From: Cyathus striatus
Taxonomy: Eukaryota > Basidiomycota > Agaricomycetes > Agaricales > Nidulariaceae
DNA length: 64,000 nucleotides
Direction: 5' to 3'
NCBI GenBank assembly: GCA_025738555.1
Contig: JAOVFP010000020.1
Span: forward strand, 2,046,001-2,110,000
The translations under genes were made by a program, and so were the position numbers. Below are positions 21,647 to 33,420 of the stretch, piece by piece (the stretch's first letter is position 1; every line of letters begins with the position of its first letter). The notes under the pieces were generated by a model. The model did no database searches. It saw only the letters and a list, made by a program, of their open reading frames with translations, and had not been told where the DNA came from.

Positions 21647-22598
21647 ATGGGAATAGCACGTGATGATATCAGATTTGACTCATTTGAGTCACTCTCGCTT
21701 GTTCTCTCCGACTTCTCGGACCACCACATCCACACTCAGAGTCTGTCGACAACCGTCCCCGACAAGCATTATCTGCACCATTCAATCTCCTATCCGTTCT
21801 CTAATGATGTCAGCTACGTCGCTTCAACATCTGCAGAGTCAGATCGACTCTATCTCGTTAGGATCGTAGCCCCAAATCAACCTGGCCGGCATCCTCCACC
21901 AGACGTACTCATGCACATACGCGCTTCACCGCACGAGGGAGTCACCGATGTTCTTCACCATTACTTCGGTGAAGTATACCACAACTCGTTATGCAATCAC
22001 TGTGCACCTGGAGGAGGAGGAACACAGGCTCCCCAGTTCGCTATCGTAATTCTGCCATATTACTCTGACCGCAGCCTATCGCACTACGTGGACACCGACT
22101 TTTTCGATACCCATCCCGCTCTTGCAGTCTCAACCTTAAACCACCTAGTCGACCTCTTTTTGTTCTTTAATGCACAGAAGATATCATTCGGCGGTATATT
22201 TACGTCCTACGTACTTGTAAACCCAGCAGATGGAAGTGTGAAAGTGCAGAACTTTACTATCGCAGTCGAAGAACAAGGTGAGACTATTCTTTTACCTTTT
22301 TGACGTTTACTAAAAGAACACAGATACACGCGACTTGCGCTGCTTAGGTAACATATTCACTACCATCTTTCATTCCAATAAGAATGTATCGTCGATCTCG
22401 AAGGAATCGTTACGCCTGGCGCGACATCTCCAGTTCTTCGAGCAGACTCATAGCTTGGATATATGGACTTCTTTGTGTGCCTTGCGACTTCAAGGCAGGA
22501 TTAACACAGCCAATGCTGTGCACGATCAACTTGAAGGTTGTGTCGGCAATATAGCTTTTGAAGACGATGCATGGTCCGTGGACGACAGCCCACTGTAA
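21647..22598 (+). CDS. Pseudokinase-like family protein P1 (301 aa, two exons)
   Basis: Exon 1 is 21647-22277 and exon 2 is 22324-22598. The 46-nt intron (GTGAGA..ACACAG) sits at the same place as in all paralogues. Family motifs in order: DHHIHTQSLS, LYLVRIVAPN (beta3-like), VLHHYFGEVY, APQFAIVILPYYS (beta5/hinge-like), FFNAQKISFGGIFTSYVLVN, PADGSVKVQNFTIA, then DTRDLRCLGNIFTTIF in exon 2. The last four line up without gaps with a protein-kinase C-lobe (catalytic loop, beta7-beta8, DFG and the start of helix F), but HRD is FGG and DFG is NFT. I infer a catalytically dead kinase fold. It is the most diverged intact member: a longer N-terminus, and a tail ending EDDAWSVDDSPL instead of EDDSDVWSAD. 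No signal peptide or membrane segment. Confidence 0.7.
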
Positions 22599-23797
22599 AT
22601 CTATGATTTTGAACATCCGCTTCATTTCCCAATTAGAAACATGAAAAGGCCCATTGACGTTTTACGGACTACCGTTTCCCTCCGAGCTTCCGAATCGTTA
22701 TCATCCTGTGTTGTGTATTTGCTATCATTCTGGTACATCTCGGTCTATCTCGCTTTGCTACGACTATTCAATCGCTAGACTCTCGCTATCGCCTTGTATG
22801 AGATATCGTCTGGTTACTGCACGTCAATATATGTTCTGTTATACCATATGGTCATCTCAACGCTAGCCTGTTGGATATATGCTGGTTCACCAGCACTAGG
22901 CATACATCAGCGCCAATTCATATTGTTCCAACCGTCACGGCGCTCCTTGGAGGCACCTCTTCCGGCATTACGCGTCTTTCACCAATCAAACCTTTTCAGA
23001 GCGCTAGAGGTATGCCTCGTGGCAAAAGGTGGATTCAAGGTGGATATACTTTGGTATCCGGCTCGGCTTGTGGCCTTCTTCAATCCTAGTCGCTGATCAT
23101 GACTCATGACGGATTTGAACACGGGAACTGGCACAGGAAATCGCAGGACGGGCGATCTGATCACGAAATGTCAATGCATGGATATTATTCCCGACATCCT
23201 TGAGACAGAATCGTTTGACCATACCCATTGATACTAATCGGTGCTGTAGAGTTACTGAGTACACCAACATTTAGATTTATTATCCCGTGGAGGATCTTCT
23301 GGGACCCTTTGGGAACTTGGGGTGCACGAGTTTTTCTAAAGAGAGGTTATATTGAATTACCGGCAGGAGGGACCATGTCGATACTGGTCGACTGCTGGAG
23401 TCCACGCTCGATAGGCAACTTATCCACGAGTACTTGCATCATTTCTTAACTGGATTCACAGATTAGCATGCACGACTTGGAACGGGGTCCGGGCCATCTG
23501 ACTCTTCTTACTACTTATCTGAGATAAGTGTATGTCAATTCCAAAAAGGACGAGTCGACGATTGGTCGACGACGATGTTTCGCTTATGAGCATCATCTCC
23601 GGACCCGGTGTATTGTATGTACTGCGTAACTTTAATTTCATGTCATACCTCATCTGAGATTTCTAACTCTTCTATTTGTATTAAGTAAGCATTATGTCAA
23701 TGCGGTGCGGTGATAAAGTATGTGTCTGGCACGGAGGCATATTTCGGTGGTATACCCTGATGGAGATGCTCTTAATCATTGTTCACAGTGTAAGAAA
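22599..23797. other. P1 downstream region, no confident gene
   Basis: The first 200 bases resemble the region downstream of the P6 pseudogene (CTACGACT..CTAGACTCTCG words). Two frames of about 72 codons (22871-23089 and 23228-23449) have no recognisable motif. The right end is the left flank of the Helitron array. Confidence 0.45.
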
Positions 23798-24003
23798 CAA
23801 GCCTTACACCCGTGCTCCGCTACGGGAACGGGAGCCTGTCGGCTCCCTCCTCCGCTCCACATGAATGACGGCTTGCTGTGGGGCTGCGCCCCCCAGACCC
23901 CCTGCTTCTTCATCCCAGTTCTTCACACTGAGGGGCTGCGCCCCCAGACCCCTGCTTTTTTTCTTCTTGGGGGGCGCAGCCCCCCAAACCCCCTGCTGTT
24001 TCT
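23798..24003 (-). repeat. Helitron 3'-terminal GC-rich block, copy 1
   Basis: This is about 205 bp rich in hairpins: CCCGT..ACGGG next to the terminus, GGGAGCC..GGCTCCC, GGGGCTGCGCCCCCC and GGGGGGCGCAGCCCCCC. Near-identical blocks occur at 30630 and 33200 in the same orientation. The copy differs from the others by an intact GGGGGGCGCAGCCCCCC stem (the others have a TTACA/TTGCA variant). ORFs read across these blocks are artefacts. Confidence 0.9.
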
Positions 24004-24124
24004 TCTCACTTCATCATCTTATACCTTTAATTAAATCACTACATATTTATTCCCTATATACATATATATATATACCAATATCACTTAAATATACTACAAT
24101 ATTTACAATATACTAAACTAAATC

Positions 24125-25516
24125 TTAAAGTAATACTTCAGGGTACACTATATTGTTTGTAACAGCTTCTTCACTTCGTGAATCCCAAATCATCTTCAGG
24201 TGATCAACAGATCGAACCTGTGACACTCCAACATAAAACTGTCCATGTGTAAACACCCCATTTCGAAGATCCAATCCAACATGTTGAACTGACTGTCCTT
24301 GTGCCTTATTGATCGTCATAGCAAATGCAAGTCGAACTGGAAACTGGTGTCGACAAAACCGGAATGGCACTTGTGAAGATGATGGTTCAATCTTTATCCG
24401 TGGTATGAACACTCGAGACCCCTTCTTGTCCCCAGTTAATAACCGAACTTCCAATACTCGATTCCGTATTTGTGTAACAATTCCACGGCTTCCATTGCAT
24501 ACTCCATCTGAAACACTCAGATTCCGAAGCACCATCACTGGACACCCTATTTTCAATTCCAAGTGTGCCAATGGTAATCCAGAGCAATTGATCGAGTTCA
24601 GGTACTCCACAGGGTAAAGAAGTTCTCCTTCATTCCCAGGATCATCCAGAAGACTATCTGCACTGTGTAATGATGTCAACTCCCCTGGAAATGAAGACAG
24701 AATCTTCTGATTCAGAGCATCCACATCATCATTCCGACTTGAAAGAATTGTTCTCTCAGCATAGTACTCATCTGTATTCCCCTCAGCTGAATCAAGTCCA
24801 GGGTAGATAGTTGAAATAAGGGATTCCACAGTATTTGAAGCACACTTGAAGTGGTTTGGTATTTGAATACTGTCATTAATCATGTACTCCCCATGTCCAA
24901 CATCCAGCTGCCACTGAGCAAAATCTTGTTCAGATGGGTTGTCCACATTCAGTTGCATATTGCGTCGCAGGTGAATCACTGAAATGTCTGCCCAAATATC
25001 AGATCTCTGAAGGCATGCTGACACAATTTGAGGTCGGCTCCCTCGCACCACCACAGGAAGGATTTGCTGCCAGTCACCCCCAAACACCACAGTGCATCCT
25101 CCAAATGGTCGCTCATCACGACGAAGGTCTTTGAAAGTGCGGCTCACTGCCTCGTGGATATGTCGGTGCTGCATTGGTGCCTCATCCCAAATCACAGCAT
25201 CAGCCTTCTTAATCAGCCCAGCCAGATCAGAGTTCTGTGCAATATTGCACATTGATGTCTCATTGATGTCAATTGGAATCTTGAATACAGAGTGAGCAGT
25301 TTGCCCTCCAACAATCAGAAGAGCAGCAATCCCTGATGATGCAACAACAATCACTATCTTTCCCTCCCCCCGAAGGTAATAGCATAGTGTGTTGTACACA
25401 TAGGTCTTTCCTGTTCCTCCAGGGCCATGCAAGAAGAACAGTTCCCCAGATTTTGACTCAATTGCCTGCACTATTTGATCAAAGGCTGCCCGCTGCTCCT
25501 CATTCAAAGTTGGCAG
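24125..25516 (-). pseudogene. Helitron helicase domain (Pif1/RecD-like), 3' part of Rep-helicase
   Basis: This superfamily-1B helicase domain unwinds DNA during rolling-circle transposition. Visible motifs in order: FFLHGPGGTGKTYVYNTL (motif I), VIVVASSGIAALL (Ia), AVIWDEAPM (II), VVFGGDWQQILPVV (III), CPVMVLRNLS (IV region), AFAMTINKAQGQS (V) and HGQFYVGVSQVRSVDHL (VI). In motif VI the usual Ser-Arg is Ser-Gln, which would remove the arginine finger. The segment follows directly and in frame from the Rep domain after a TGA at 25517-25519, so it is the C-terminal half of one interrupted protein. The stop codon at 24125 lies about 120 bp from the GC-rich 3' block. Confidence 0.9.
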
Positions 25517-27175
25517 TCACTGCTGAGCCAAAGCATGCTGCTGCACCACATCATATGCACTGTATAATGCAATTAAGGGATTGTTGTCCTGGTCAGTCCT
25601 TCTGTTGTTGGCTCGCTGCTCTCGTTCACGCCAGTTTCCTGTTGGCTGTGGCAGATTTTCCCATTCTGACAGAGACTTGCCAGAACTTGTTAGAAATTGA
25701 TCAATCAGATACAGCCCATAATCATAGATGTCATTATCTGTAGGATCTGCAAGATCAAGTCGAGTTCGAATGATGTGTCCCAGGTCATCACAGATGTGAT
25801 CCTTAAACTCATTCCAGAGACCCACATAATCCACTGGTGCACAGTCTCGAAGGATCATGGCAAACAGGCTGTGCAGCTGATATCCTGTCTTCATTTGAGC
25901 TGCATCTCGCAAACACTCTCGCCATTCACCATCATCCTGCAGAAGACCTTTGGCCACACATGCCTCTCTAAAAGTAGGGTACTCCACTCCATCAACAGTG
26001 CGCAGGTCAGCAAATGATCTGGCCCCCTTTACCACTGTGAGCAATGTGCGCAGATAGAATCGCTCCCCAGCATTTGGATGGACAAAGTATGTTCGTCCAA
26101 TGGCAAATCCCCGCTGCCGAACAGTCCACTTGCACTCAGTTTTATTCCACACAAAGGTATTGGGCATATCCTGGTACAAAACCTCACGTGCTTCTGGGTG
26201 TTCAATGTTGGCCTTAAAGTAAGCTGTAAGAGTGGAATCCCTGGTTGAAGCACGGTCCACCACCTCTTGCAAATCTTCAGCATTCTGATCAAATAGAACA
26301 GACTGCTCATTTGGAAGATGAATGGCCAGCTGAACAACATTTGGAACCTCATTGTGCAATTTCATGGCAAATAATCGCCACACAGACTCACAGGCAGAGA
26401 CATAGCGTGCATCCATATAGGTATTGGCCTCATTTGGATCTCTTAAAATCTCCACTGTAGCACGATCATGGCCTTTGTAAATGTATTTGTAAATGTACTT
26501 GATTGCCTTGATGGATGCAATGCATTCAACATTGATGTGGCATTGGTACTTCCATGAGAGATATTTATTGTATGGGACAACCCAGCAGTTATTCACTGGA
26601 GTGCCATCACTGGTAGTGGGCTGAAATCGTGTGATCTCCCTCCTTTTAAGAACCAAATAAGAATCATCAGTTATAGAGGTCTCATCGCGATAAGGCTTTG
26701 GAAATCCCTTTGAGCACTTGCCACCTTCCATGCATGACTGATTGCTGCCAGGACCACAGGGTTTGTGAATCATTGTTCTCAGGATCAAATTGTACAGCTC
26801 AGGTTCAGTGTCAGGATCAGGAAGCTCAGCACTTATCAAGCTGTCAATGTCCTCTGGTGTGCGCAACTTGTCCTCTGGAGCCAGAAAAACAATCAGATGC
26901 ATGTGAGGCAGTCCACGCTTCTGGAATTCAATGGTATGGACATGTGCAACACAGCGTCCAAAGATGCCCTCCTTGTAGATGTCGCGGATGATCTGCAGCT
27001 GAATTTGACGAAAAACATGAACCACAATGTCTGGCCGATCATGAGCTTCCACCCCTTCAGGGAGGGCACTCTTCACATCTGGATGATGGGGATCCATGGT
27101 CACTGTGAGGAAGAGGTCTGCAAAGTTAAAGTGGCGATTGACAGCCAGTGCATCCTGACAGTTCTGATGCATGTA
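25517..27175 (-). pseudogene. Helitron Rep (HUH endonuclease) domain
   Basis: Rep nicks and joins the transposon ends. The HUH metal motif is in KRGLPHMHLIVFLAP. The two catalytic tyrosines lie in IKYIYKYIYKGHD. Upstream, MHQNCQDALAVNRHFNFADL and FLTVTMDPHHPDVKSALPEG are the usual Helitron-like N-terminal lead-in, and CGPGSNQSCMEGGKCSKGFP is the conserved cysteine segment. The frame is open between TGA stops at 27176-27178 and 25517-25519, both in frame with flanking homologous sequence. A complete Rep core is thus present, but only as part of a nonsense-interrupted gene. Confidence 0.9.
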
Positions 27176-28524
27176 TCAAGCACTTCCAGCAAAACTGGAG
27201 GGAACAATTACCCTTTTCCCAAGTTCATTCCCTTGCACATTAGGATTTGCTGAAATGGCATCAACCAATCCCTGATAGGTATCAGCACGAATCTCATCTT
27301 GATGCTCTTCAATCCAACGCAATCGAGACTGCTCAAGACATGCCCATGAATCCACTATATACTCCTGAAAAAGCTTCTTTGTCATGAATTGATGAAGATT
27401 AAGCCCAACACGTGGATGGATGTGGTAGCGAAAAAACTCGGCTTGTGAGACATGGTCACGCTTCTTTGTTGTTGGTGCATCCTCCTCCTCTCCTGGTTCC
27501 CTGTTAGGCAGAGCATCATCATCGTCCACCTCCCTCACACCATTGTATGGAATGCCACGCTCCCAACCAAGTTGACCCCTTGGCCACATGATTGGATAAT
27601 GAAATGACCAATACATTGGATTGATCTCACTGATTCGATGCAGTCCACCATCAATGTGATGCATGATAACCTCCCGAGGTCCCTCAACCTGATCACCATC
27701 ACCAAGCAGAAGAGCTGCAATCTCATCTGCAGCTGGAACATTGTATCGCCGTCGATCTTTGTTTGCAGGAGCTAAAATGGCAAGGCGACAATTCTCATTT
27801 GGATTCTCATTCCTCCGTAATAGCTCATAGGCCTTCTGATACACTGATGCTCCAGGATGATAACGATAGAGAACATCTTCCAATGTTCTCATGACATTAA
27901 CATCCATGTTAAGATTTTGATTTGCAGGATGACCATTAATTCAATCCTGAGCTGAAGGTGCCTCACCCCCATCATGAATGTACAGCTGAGCATATTTTTT
28001 GGGGAGGCCCTCGCGAGGCAGGAGTGATCCAGCATAATGAGTGAGACACCCTCCAATTTTGAAAACGTATGGACCTCCTGCCTGGATGGAAGCAGGTTTC
28101 TGAACACCCAAGGATGTCATGGCAAAGGCACTGTTGTATTGCCGAATGTTGTTCTGGAAATTTTTGTTTCCATCCTTAGCAAGCAGCTCCATCAACTCTC
28201 TGGGTGACTGTCCCCAGCCTGGAAGTTTAACCTTTCCAGTCAGACAGCAACTTCCAAAATGAAGGCGCTCTCTGGTAGATGAAGTCAAACGTTCAGCCTT
28301 CCAATGCAAGGCATCACAATCAGGGCAGACATCAGTGAATGGTCCAAGGGAGAATTTTGGCCGATTATGATCAAATGGTTGGCGGCCAATAGGAATGCGA
28401 GGAAGTGGTGGAGGAGGTGGTGGAATATCTGGTATGTCAATGACTATCATATTTTGATCCAAAAACTGCAATGGTGGAACTGGATGATCAATTATATGTG
28501 CATCATGTTCAAAAACAGGGGAGG
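27176..28524 (-). pseudogene. Helitron protein N-terminal region with zinc-binding segment
   Basis: Two in-frame pieces are separated by TGA at 27941-27943. The upstream piece has FTDVCPDCDALHWKAERL followed by FGSCCLTGKVKLP, the CxxC...CC zinc-binding pattern near the N-terminus of fungal Helitron proteins. The downstream piece has MRTLEDVLYRYHPGASVYQK and MYWSFHYPIMWPRGQLGWE, also family-typical. A probable intron at 28525-28574 (donor GTGTTT or, 4 nt upstream, GTATGT; acceptor TATAG) links it to the proline-rich exon. Only the GTGTTT donor keeps frame. Confidence 0.8.
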
Positions 28525-28574
28525 CTATAATAATATATATTAGTATCATGATAGTCAAAAGATGTCTCAAACAC

Positions 28575-29392
28575 ATACTGCAGGATTTTGTTCAATAAAC
28601 TGATATTGTCGAGGAGGGTGAGGAGGGTGAGGAGGGTGAGGAGGTGGTGGAGGTGGTGGTGGTGGTGGTGGTGGTGGAGGAGGACGAATTACAGGAGGAG
28701 TCCTTCGAAAATATGGACGAAGTTGTTGAATGATACGAAAAGGAGGAATAGGAACTGGGGCAGAAGCATTTCCTGGAGCAATTGTAGGATCCTGTCTATT
28801 CACTTGGAAAGGTGGAAGAAGTGCAAGAACAGGATGATTCTGTTGAATATTTTGAGGAGCAAGGGCAGGAACTGCTGGAGGGGGTGGTGTGTTTATGCAG
28901 GGAATAATTTGTGGCAGAATGCCACCAACACCAAGAATGTTGTGATGGTGAATTTGCTGATTTGGAGGGGCTGTATGATTATTTCCCTCTTGAGCATGAT
29001 CTCTTCCCCTTCTCCTTCGTAACAGTGGCAGAAGGGGAGGAAGGCCAGCATGCATTGCTTCCAAATGAGCAGGAAGATGGTGAAACACAGGTTGTGCTGG
29101 AGGGTTAGCAGGCAGAGGCACATGTCCATTTTCAGGATTGTTCAATGCATGTGAATTTCCCTCCTGAGCACCATGTCTACCTCTTCCCCTACCAATGGGT
29201 GGCAGAATGGGACGAAGGTTCACACGCATGGCTTCCAAATGAGCAGGAAGATTGGGATAAGGAGGCTGAGCAGGAGCATGTGCAGCAGGTAGAGGTACCC
29301 GCCTATTTTCAGGGATCTCCAATGCACGTGACTCATGCTCAGCCTGTCGTGCATTTTGGCGTGCCTGTTCAGCAGCACTGAGGGGAGTTGAC
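28575..29392 (-). pseudogene. Proline-rich N-terminal exon of the Helitron protein
   Basis: The frame starts after an acceptor-like TTTAAAG at 29393 and reads STPLSAAEQARQNARQAEHE, a lead-in seen in fungal Helitron proteins. An internal duplication follows (two LPAHLEAM units 67 residues apart). Before the predicted intron comes a run of 15 prolines and a PHPPHPPHPP stretch encoded by GGT/GGA-type microsatellite DNA. The initiating exon upstream was not identified. It is probably a disordered spacer with no enzymatic role. Confidence 0.65.
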
Positions 29393-30629
29393 CTTTAAAA
29401 AATAAAAAATGATCAGTACACATCCTGCTGACTTGTCAAGAAGCAAAATGACATACATGGATGCCACTGAATTTATTCTGTATCTTGTGAAAAAATAGAG
29501 CAGTTATTTGGTCCAGCTGGGCTATCCCAATGACACAGAGAAAAAAGCGAAATTGGTGGGAACAGTGGTAGTTGAAAATGGAGCTACTTCCAAAAAGGAA
29601 GGGGGGCAACTGAAAAATATGCCACACCAATCTCCCTACACACTGTGCACAGAGAGCGGTCCCAACTCTAAAAGAGCTGTGTGGCAACCGGCAAACACTC
29701 GTAAAGAGAGGCCAGGTAGGTAGGACTTCACTGCACTTCACCTTGGTCTGCCAATTCTCCTGCCACTGTAATGCCTGAGACGGCTGCAACAAAAACACAA
29801 TCTCTACTTAATACACAACAATATATATGCTGTTGGTAAAACCCAAACAACACAAAGGAGACAAAGAGCCAGAGAGACAGAGAGACAGAGAGACAGAGAG
29901 CCAGAGAGCCAGAGAGCCAGAGAGCCAGAGAGCTAGACAGAGTCCAAAGTCCAGAGCCAAGAGTCCAAGGGTCCAAGGGGGGGTACCTGTTAAAAAAATC
30001 CAAAAAAAAAAAAATAGCCAAAAACTCGCAGAAATGCAAGAACAGCACTATATAATAGTGCAGTGGCTGCCAAAAAATGCGAAAATTCAGTCAATATGAA
30101 CCAATATTGTGCCTAAGTACATACAGTGGGATGGAGGGGTAAAAAATCGAGGGGGGAAGCAGAGAGAGGTCCAGAAGGGGTCCAAAGATCTCCAAAAAAA
30201 TAGCAAAAAACTCGCAGAAAGGCAAGGAAAACACTATAGAATAGTGCAGTGGCTACCAAAAAATGCGAAAATTCAGTCAATACGAAGCAATATTGTGCCT
30301 AAACACATACAGTATTATAGTTGAGCACGAAATAAAGGGGGGGAAGTGGGGGGAGCAAAAGAAAGGGCAGCAGCACAGCATCAGTGCAGCACGCAGCAAT
30401 GTGGTGCGGCGAGCGAGGCGCGCGCGCCCATTTCCAAGTGCTTAGTAATAATAATGGTGGCGCGCCGAGGCGCACACAATTTCCAAATGCTTGCTCTTAG
30501 TAATAAATTTGCTTAGTCATTTAATTTCCTCTTATTAGTCAGCAAAGCGTGATATCATTTCTAAATTTCTGCTAAAAATCTCCTGCCATCCGTGGGCACT
30601 TTCCCACGCCTTCTCTCTTTCTATATAGA
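29393..30629 (-). other. Helitron 1 5' region with microsatellite and internal duplication
   Basis: There is an AGAGACAG/AGAGCCAG microsatellite at about 29868-29940. A roughly 120-bp direct duplication (CAAAAA..ACTCGCAGAAA..GCGAAAATTCAGTCAATA) lies at about 30000-30125 and 30190-30312. The element's first exon and promoter should be here, but no start could be fixed. The right end (30590-30629) is the Helitron 5' terminus. Confidence 0.6.
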
Positions 30630-30835
30630 CAAGCTTTACACCCGTGCTCCGCTACGGGTATGGGAGCCTGTCGGCTCCCTCCTCCGCTCCACACGACTGA
30701 CAGCTTGCTGTGGGGCTGCGCCCCCCAGACCCCCCGCTTCTTCATCCCAGTTCTTTTGGCTGAGGGGCTGCGCCCCCAGACCCCTGCTTTTTTTCTTCTT
30801 GGGGGGTTACACCCCCCAAACCCCCTGCTAACCCA
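30630..30835 (-). repeat. Helitron 3'-terminal GC-rich block, copy 2
   Basis: Nearly identical over 205 bp to the blocks at 23798 and 33200. It includes the terminal CCCGT..ACGGG hairpin, then GTGTAAAGCTTG. It marks the 3' end of the non-autonomous element 30630-33199. Confidence 0.9.
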
Positions 30836-30860
30836 TGAGCCATATATCTACCCATGTATT

Positions 30861-31176
30861 TTATATCTACACCCGTGTAGTATATAGTTTATATCTACAC
30901 CCGTGTAGTATATAGTTTATATCTACACCCGTGTAGTATATAGTTTATATCTACACCCGTGTAGTATATAGTTTATATCTACACCCGTGTAGTATATAGT
31001 TTATATCTACACCCGTGTAGTATATAGTTTATATCTACACCCGTGTAGTATATAGTTTATATCTACACCCGTGTAGTATATAGTTTATATCTACACCCGT
31101 GTAGTATATAGTTTATATCTACACCCGTGTAGTATATAGTTTATATCTACACCCGTGTAGTATATAGTTTATATCT
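30861..31176. repeat. 28-bp minisatellite, 11 copies
   Basis: The unit is TATATCTACACCCGTGTAG plus TATATAGTT, repeated without spacers and with almost no variation. The core CTACACCCGTGTAG is an interrupted palindrome, so each unit can form a small hairpin. It lies just inside the 3' block of Helitron 2. The matching position of Helitron 3 has a shorter 21-bp unit sharing CTACACCCGTGT. Confidence 0.95.
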
Positions 31177-33199
31177 ACACACATCCATCCACATCAATCA
31201 CCCATCACAAATATATATACCTGTGTCATATATATCACTTTTTACAGCCCATTAATCCCCCTTTACAACATCATCTTCCATCATATATATACCCCATGTC
31301 ATATATATCAAATGTCACATCCCAACAACTATGTATAACACTCAGAAAATAGTTAATAATTTACTCATTATAGTGCCATTCTATCTTACAGCTCAAACAT
31401 TACCAAATCCACTGCAAATTACCACAACACCCATTTAATAATCATTAATTAACTCATTATAGTCCTATTGTTATCCATACTGATTTAATTGTACTATTAA
31501 ATCCATAGGGGGAACAGATTACACCAAAAGCAGGACAGTTGAAACAGTCACAATGCACCATAAATTCCAATAATAAATCCGAAATCTTCTACAAATGAAT
31601 ATTTATAGTGCCTTCATATATTGTACACATATATACACTGCACCATCTATATTCAAGGGGGGGGAGGGGGGAAAGGGAAGGGAAGGGAAGTGCCCAAAAA
31701 CCTGCTCACAAAATAGGTGTGCAATAACACCTACTGTGTATCAATTACTCATCAATGGTCTCTAGACTCTAAGTATGCCATACATTCAGAAACTGTCCCT
31801 ATATCCTATCTGATATACACATTCATTCTTTCAGTGAACCCTTGATCTTCTGTTGTTTGTCGTCCTACTCACAATCATTGCAGATCTCCCCAAAAAGGAT
31901 AATCATTTGTGCTCAGTTCACATTGATCTACTTCCACCCAATGCAATCTCCATTAATCACACCACTTTATTGTCCATGTGCCTTCCACCATCTCCAATTG
32001 ACACACATGCCACATCATCATGTGTCCTCTATTCTCACACAAAACACCATATTTACACTCATGTAGTTTAGTTTTCACTATTTTCATTCCCTTGAACAGA
32101 ATAAATATCTATTAATGAATACTCATATTTCACTCACATTATACACCTCAATCATTAGTATATCCACCATGCATTACTACAGTGCCCATCAAATTATTTA
32201 TTATTTATGAATTATAATCCTATTGTCATCCTCATATATCATATATATCACCTGTGTCATATATATCAATATTCCTCAATCCCCAAATATCAATTGCTAT
32301 TTATATACCTGTGTCATATATATCATATATGTCACCCATGTGGTATATATCTGTAGTATATATTTTATATCTACACACATTCATCCACATCAATCACCCA
32401 TCACAAATATATATACCTGTATCATATATATCACTTTTTACAGCCCAAGAATTCCCCTCTATAGAATTATCTTCCATCATATATATCCCCCATGTTGTAC
32501 ATACCAAATTTTACATCCCAACAATTACCTATAACAGTCACAAAATAGTTAATAATTTACTCATTATAGTCCCATTGTATCATACAGCTCAAACATTACC
32601 AAATCCACTGCAAATTACCACAACACCCATTTAATAATCATTAATTAACTCATTATAGTGTTATTCTTATCCATATATATTTACACATTTAATTGTACTA
32701 TTAAATCAATAGGGGGAACAGATTACACCATAAGCAGAACAGTTCAAACAGTCACAATACACCATAAATTCCAATAATAACCTCCAAAATATCCGAAATC
32801 TTCCACAAATAAATATATATAGTGCCTTTACATATTGTACACATATATACACTGCAATATCTATATTCAAAAGGGGGGAGGGGGGGAAGGGAAGGGAAGG
32901 GAAGGGAAGGGAAGTGCCAGTAGCAGAACTCCAGCCATTACTTAATCACCCATTGTGGCGTGCACATGGAAAGAAGCTTAGTCATTTACTTTTGTTGAGC
33001 ATCGTTTGCATCCATCCATTTTCAAGATGCTTAGTCACATTTATCATTTATATTTATTTGCACAATTGTTGAACATGGTTTGCATCCTTTTCCATTTCGA
33101 GTCCATCAATTCCCACACCAAAAGTTCCCATTCACCCATCAAAATTCCCATGCACCATATACGCCAATTTCCACATGCCTTGTCTCATTATATATAAGA

Positions 33200-33405
33200 C
33201 AAGCTTTACACCCGTGCTCCGCTACGGGTACGGGAGCCTGTCGGCTCCCTCCTCCGCTCCACACAGATGACAGCTTGCTGTGGGGCTGCGCCCCCCAGAC
33301 CCCCTGCTTCTTCATCCCAGTTCCTTTAGCTGAGGGGCTGCGCCCCCAGACCCCCGCTTTTTTTCTTCTTGGGGGGTTGCACCCCCCAAACCCCCTGCTA
33401 ACCCA
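33200..33405 (-). repeat. Helitron 3'-terminal GC-rich block, copy 3
   Basis: Same 205-bp hairpin-rich block as at 23798 and 30630, in the same orientation. It ends in GTGTAAAGCTTG read on the minus strand. Confidence 0.9.
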
Positions 33406-33420
33406 TGAGAAACACATCTA

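Larger units (their letters stand above)
23798..30629 (-). mobile_element. Helitron 1, RepHel-encoding element
   Basis: Read on the minus strand, the element starts TCTATATAGAAAGAGAG (5' TC end at 30629). It ends with a short hairpin CCCGT..ACGGG, 11 nt, then CTTG at 23798, followed by a host T. Its 6.8 kb body encodes a Helitron Rep-helicase with three in-frame stops. It is immediately preceded (higher coordinates) by the 3' end of a second, shorter element with the same 3' terminus, forming part of a three-element head-to-tail array. Helitrons move by rolling-circle transposition, insert between A and T and make no target duplication. The shared hairpin and 5' TCTATATA are typical of fungal Helitrons; CTTG instead of the usual CTRR end is a variant. 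Confidence 0.85.
30630..33199 (-). mobile_element. Helitron 2, non-autonomous
   Basis: The element is 2.57 kb. On the minus strand the 5' end is TCTTATATATAATGAGACAA (33199 leftwards). The 3' end carries the same hairpin block as Helitron 1 and finishes CTTG at 30630, directly abutting the TC of Helitron 1. It has no coding frame. The body contains 11 copies of a 28-bp satellite, an internal duplication (about 31170-31690 and 32360-32915, each ending in a GGGGAGGGGG..GGGAAGGGAAGGG tract) and otherwise very AT-rich DNA. Confidence 0.85.

Noticed and set aside
28588..29381. Trp-rich and other plus-strand frames (RRVRRVRRWWRWWWWWWWW)
   Set aside because: Antisense of the proline-rich Helitron exon.
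29868..29945. AGAGACAG/AGAGCCAG repeat as a possible coding region (RDRETESQRAREPES)
   Set aside because: A simple microsatellite in the Helitron 5' region; the periodic peptide is a consequence of the repeat.
30861..31176. CRISPR-like regularity of a short palindromic repeat
   Set aside because: Units are directly adjacent with no spacers, no cas genes are present, and the genome is eukaryotic; it is a minisatellite.
31655..31695. GGGAAGGGAAGGG tract as a telomere-like repeat
   Set aside because: Too short and irregular, and it occurs inside Helitrons at three places; it is a G-rich low-complexity tract.
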